7,030 bases of DNA from Erythrobacter sp. Lineage in GTDB: Bacteria > Pseudomonadota > Alphaproteobacteria > Sphingomonadales > Sphingomonadaceae. Shown here piece after piece: positions 5,571-7,030 of this stretch; within the stretch, counting starts at the first letter, position 1; each line of letters starts with the position of its first letter. The notes under the pieces were generated by a model, which saw nothing but the letters and a program-made list of their open reading frames with translations, had not been told where the DNA came from and did not search any database. The position numbers and the translations under genes were made by a program. The stretch spans positions 1 to 7,030 of the forward strand of contig DMWU01000155.1 of the NCBI GenBank assembly GCA_003483125.1. Reading direction: 5' to 3'.

Positions 5571-6271
5571 CAAGGCTTACCAAAATAGGCCTGCTGCCAG
5601 CCGCATTGCTATTGCTTGTGGGCGCAAAACTCGATCCCGAAAATCCTACCTGCCCGATGGAACCTAATTGGGGGCCTGACAGTGCGATGATACTGGCGTC
5701 TGCCGATCGTGATGGAAAGCGCGTGTTGCTGGCAGAGGGCATTATCGATGCAGGCCTGCCCGAAAGGCTGCGCAAGGCCATAGATGAGGACGAGATGATC
5801 GAAGAGATCTGGATTCGTTCGCGCGGTGGCGATGCCCGGGCCGGCAATGCAGCCGGGAAGGTCATTCGATCCTTTCCCGGGATGCTGACGCGGATACCCA
5901 GCGGGTGGGTATGCTTTTCTGCCTGCAACTTCGTGTTCATGGGCGGAGACAGGCGCAAGGTTGATGACGGCGGCGTGTTCATGGTCCACATGTTCACGCA
6001 TACTGACCAGCGTGACGTGATTGATATGGCAGTGGATGGCGGCACTAAGGATACTGTCCAGTTGATCGGTGACATCGAGCAGTCATCAGCTTTGCTGGCG
6101 AGTGAGGATAATGACTTTCTGATCCGCATGGGTATCAGCCGAAAGCTACTTACCGAAATCATGTACCAGCAAAGCGCAACTAGCGGGGAAAAGCTCAAAG
6201 GATCGCGTTACTGCCTAAGCCAGAAAGAGGCAGTCGAATATAACGTCATGCCGATAGAGCGCCCTGCCTGA
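5567..6271 (+). CDS. Exported ClpP/crotonase-fold protein (COG3904 type)
   Basis: The 234-residue product starts with a signal peptide or membrane anchor: Arg3 and Lys6, a hydrophobic stretch 7-19, and a likely cut after VGA (18-20). The mature part has the ClpP/enoyl-CoA-hydratase pattern of the family once called predicted periplasmic protein COG3904. There is a strand VLLAEGII (53-60) and the oxyanion-type loop SRGGDARAG (85-93). CFSACNFVFMGG (116-127) carries the presumed nucleophile Ser118, and FMVHMF (138-143) has the presumed catalytic His141. The third member of the triad cannot be assigned by eye. A helical C-terminal part (about 157-215) follows, ending with a short Cys-containing segment (SRYCLS). 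It is probably a periplasmic serine peptidase-like protein, with unknown substrate. ATG 5567 overlaps the previous stop and lacks its own Shine-Dalgarno, so translation is likely coupled. A GTG at 5528 would add 13 residues before the signal peptide and is less likely. Confidence 0.82.
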   Translation: MTRLTKIGLLPAALLLLVGAKLDPENPTCPMEPNWGPDSAMILASADRDGKRVLLAEGIIDAGLPERLRKAIDEDEMIEEIWIRSRGGDARAGNAAGKVIRSFPGMLTRIPSGWVCFSACNFVFMGGDRRKVDDGGVFMVHMFTHTDQRDVIDMAVDGGTKDTVQLIGDIEQSSALLASEDNDFLIRMGISRKLLTEIMYQQSATSGEKLKGSRYCLSQKEAVEYNVMPIERPA

Positions 6272-6275
6272 TTGC

Positions 6276-6297
6276 TGTCGTTTGTATATTAACGACA
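6276..6297. repeat. Inverted repeat upstream of the MFS gene
   Basis: TGTCGTT (6276-6282) and AACGACA (6291-6297) are perfect 7-bp inverted copies around an 8-bp AT-rich centre (TGTATATT). It lies just after the stop of the ClpP-like gene and 77 bp before the next start. There is no T run, so it is not a clear terminator. It could be an operator for the transporter gene or chance, because repeats of this size are expected a few times in a window this long. Confidence 0.35.
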
Positions 6298-6374
6298 TTC
6301 TTGCCGTCGGACTTGCGTTCGCCGCGTGGCTGGCTAGCTTGCATCGGGGGCGGTCGCATAATGTGGGAGAAGTT

Positions 6375-7030
6375 ATGGCGACCAGTGCGCGTGGGGGCGG
6401 TCTGATCTTGTCACAAAGCAGGCGACTGCGCCTGTTCACTCTATTCATTCTTTATGTCGGTCAGGGCCTGCCAATCGGGCTTAGCTGGTTTGCCATTCCC
6501 GCCTGGATGGCGGCTAATGGTGCGCCCGCGGCAGATGTGGGCTCGGTTCTCGCGCTCACCGCGCTCCCATGGTCGCTGAAGCTGGTCAACGGCTTCTTCA
6601 TGGATCGCTATACTTTCCTCCCGATGGGTCGCAGGCGCATCTGGCTGATCGGCGCGCAAATGGCGATGATCGGCGTCCTTCTTGCTGCCGTATTCATGAA
6701 TCCAAGCGTTGGCGATGTATTCCTGCTTGGAGCAGTCGGCTTTGCGCTCAATGTTGCAACCACTTTCCAGGATGTCGCGGTCGACGGTCTTGCAGTCGAT
6801 ATCATGGAGGAAGATGAGCGCGCGCGCGGCAGTGGCATGATGTTTGGCGGCCAATCGATTGGTATCGCCTCGGGGACTGCAGCGACAGGTGCCGTCATCG
6901 GCGCCTATGGCGCGCCTGCCGCCTATACCATTGTCGGTGGTCTGATTTTCGTCCTGTGCGTTTATATCGCCAGCTTCAATGAGCGCGAAGGTGAACGTCG
7001 GATGCCATGGCGCAAGGGCGTGGCGGATGC
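6375..7030 (+). CDS. AmpG-like MFS transporter, 3' end off the right edge
   Basis: An open frame of 218 codons starts at ATG 6375 and runs off the window without a stop. GGGAGA (6365-6370) lies 4 nt upstream, favouring this start over an in-frame GTG at 6363. The protein begins with a short basic cytoplasmic tail. Membrane segment 1 contains YVGQGLPIGL (27-36), then come PWSLKLVNGFFMDRY (65-79), the MFS loop MGRRRIW (84-90) and TTFQDVAVDGLAVDI (129-143). This Gln-Asp block recalls the QD-x-x-x-D motif in AmpG and the related acetyl-CoA/peptide transporter (PAT) group. About six membrane segments fit in the visible part, half of a 12-segment carrier, ending in the basic central loop (about 203-215). 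The substrate is unknown. AmpG proper imports muropeptides, but nothing here shows this protein does. A 103-bp gap separates it from the ClpP-like gene, so it may have its own promoter. Confidence 0.85.
   Translation, partial: MATSARGGGLILSQSRRLRLFTLFILYVGQGLPIGLSWFAIPAWMAANGAPAADVGSVLALTALPWSLKLVNGFFMDRYTFLPMGRRRIWLIGAQMAMIGVLLAAVFMNPSVGDVFLLGAVGFALNVATTFQDVAVDGLAVDIMEEDERARGSGMMFGGQSIGIASGTAATGAVIGAYGAPAAYTIVGGLIFVLCVYIASFNEREGERRMPWRKGVAD

Noticed and set aside
5557..6198. 213-codon antisense frame across the ClpP-like gene
   Set aside because: Serine-rich, low-complexity translation typical of a reverse-strand shadow; the plus-strand frame has a signal peptide and catalytic motifs.

Overview
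The window looks like ordinary chromosome from an alphaproteobacterium, most likely a sphingomonad (Sphingomonadaceae or Erythrobacteraceae). That placement rests on the overall style of the proteins, a moderately high GC content and GC-rich, strongly periodic coding regions. It is inferred from memory of the families, since no rRNA or other taxonomic marker is present. I see no transposase, integrase, phage gene, CRISPR array or sharp change in base composition.

Left part, minus strand: the 5' 52 bases of a tRNA-Gln (anticodon TTG) run off the left edge. Upstream of it on the same strand are a GPH-family (MelB-like) sugar:cation symporter and, 56 bp before that, a YghU-type glutathione S-transferase. 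These two genes are probably co-transcribed. The symporter appears to start at TTG or GTG, not ATG.

Right part, plus strand: a 161-bp divergent intergenic region separates yghU from a large glutamine-dependent NAD+ synthetase gene (nadE). The enzyme carries about 95 extra N-terminal residues that read as an XRE/Cro-like helix-turn-helix domain plus a basic linker. Just before its start codon is a perfect 17-bp palindrome, GTATCCTTTAAGGATAC, which contains the likely Shine-Dalgarno sequence. An HTH-enzyme fusion next to a 17-bp dyad suggests a self-regulating NAD synthetase, comparable in concept to enterobacterial NadR. This is the most interesting item in the window, and the regulatory part is inference.

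Downstream follow a secreted 200-residue protein whose C-terminal half resembles 17-kDa surface-antigen domains, and a signal-peptide-bearing ClpP/crotonase-fold protein of the COG3904 type. The two overlap by ATGA, so they are probably translationally coupled and may act together in the periplasm. After a 103-bp gap with a small inverted repeat, the first 218 codons of an AmpG-like MFS transporter run off the right edge. No stretch longer than about 160 bp is gene-free.
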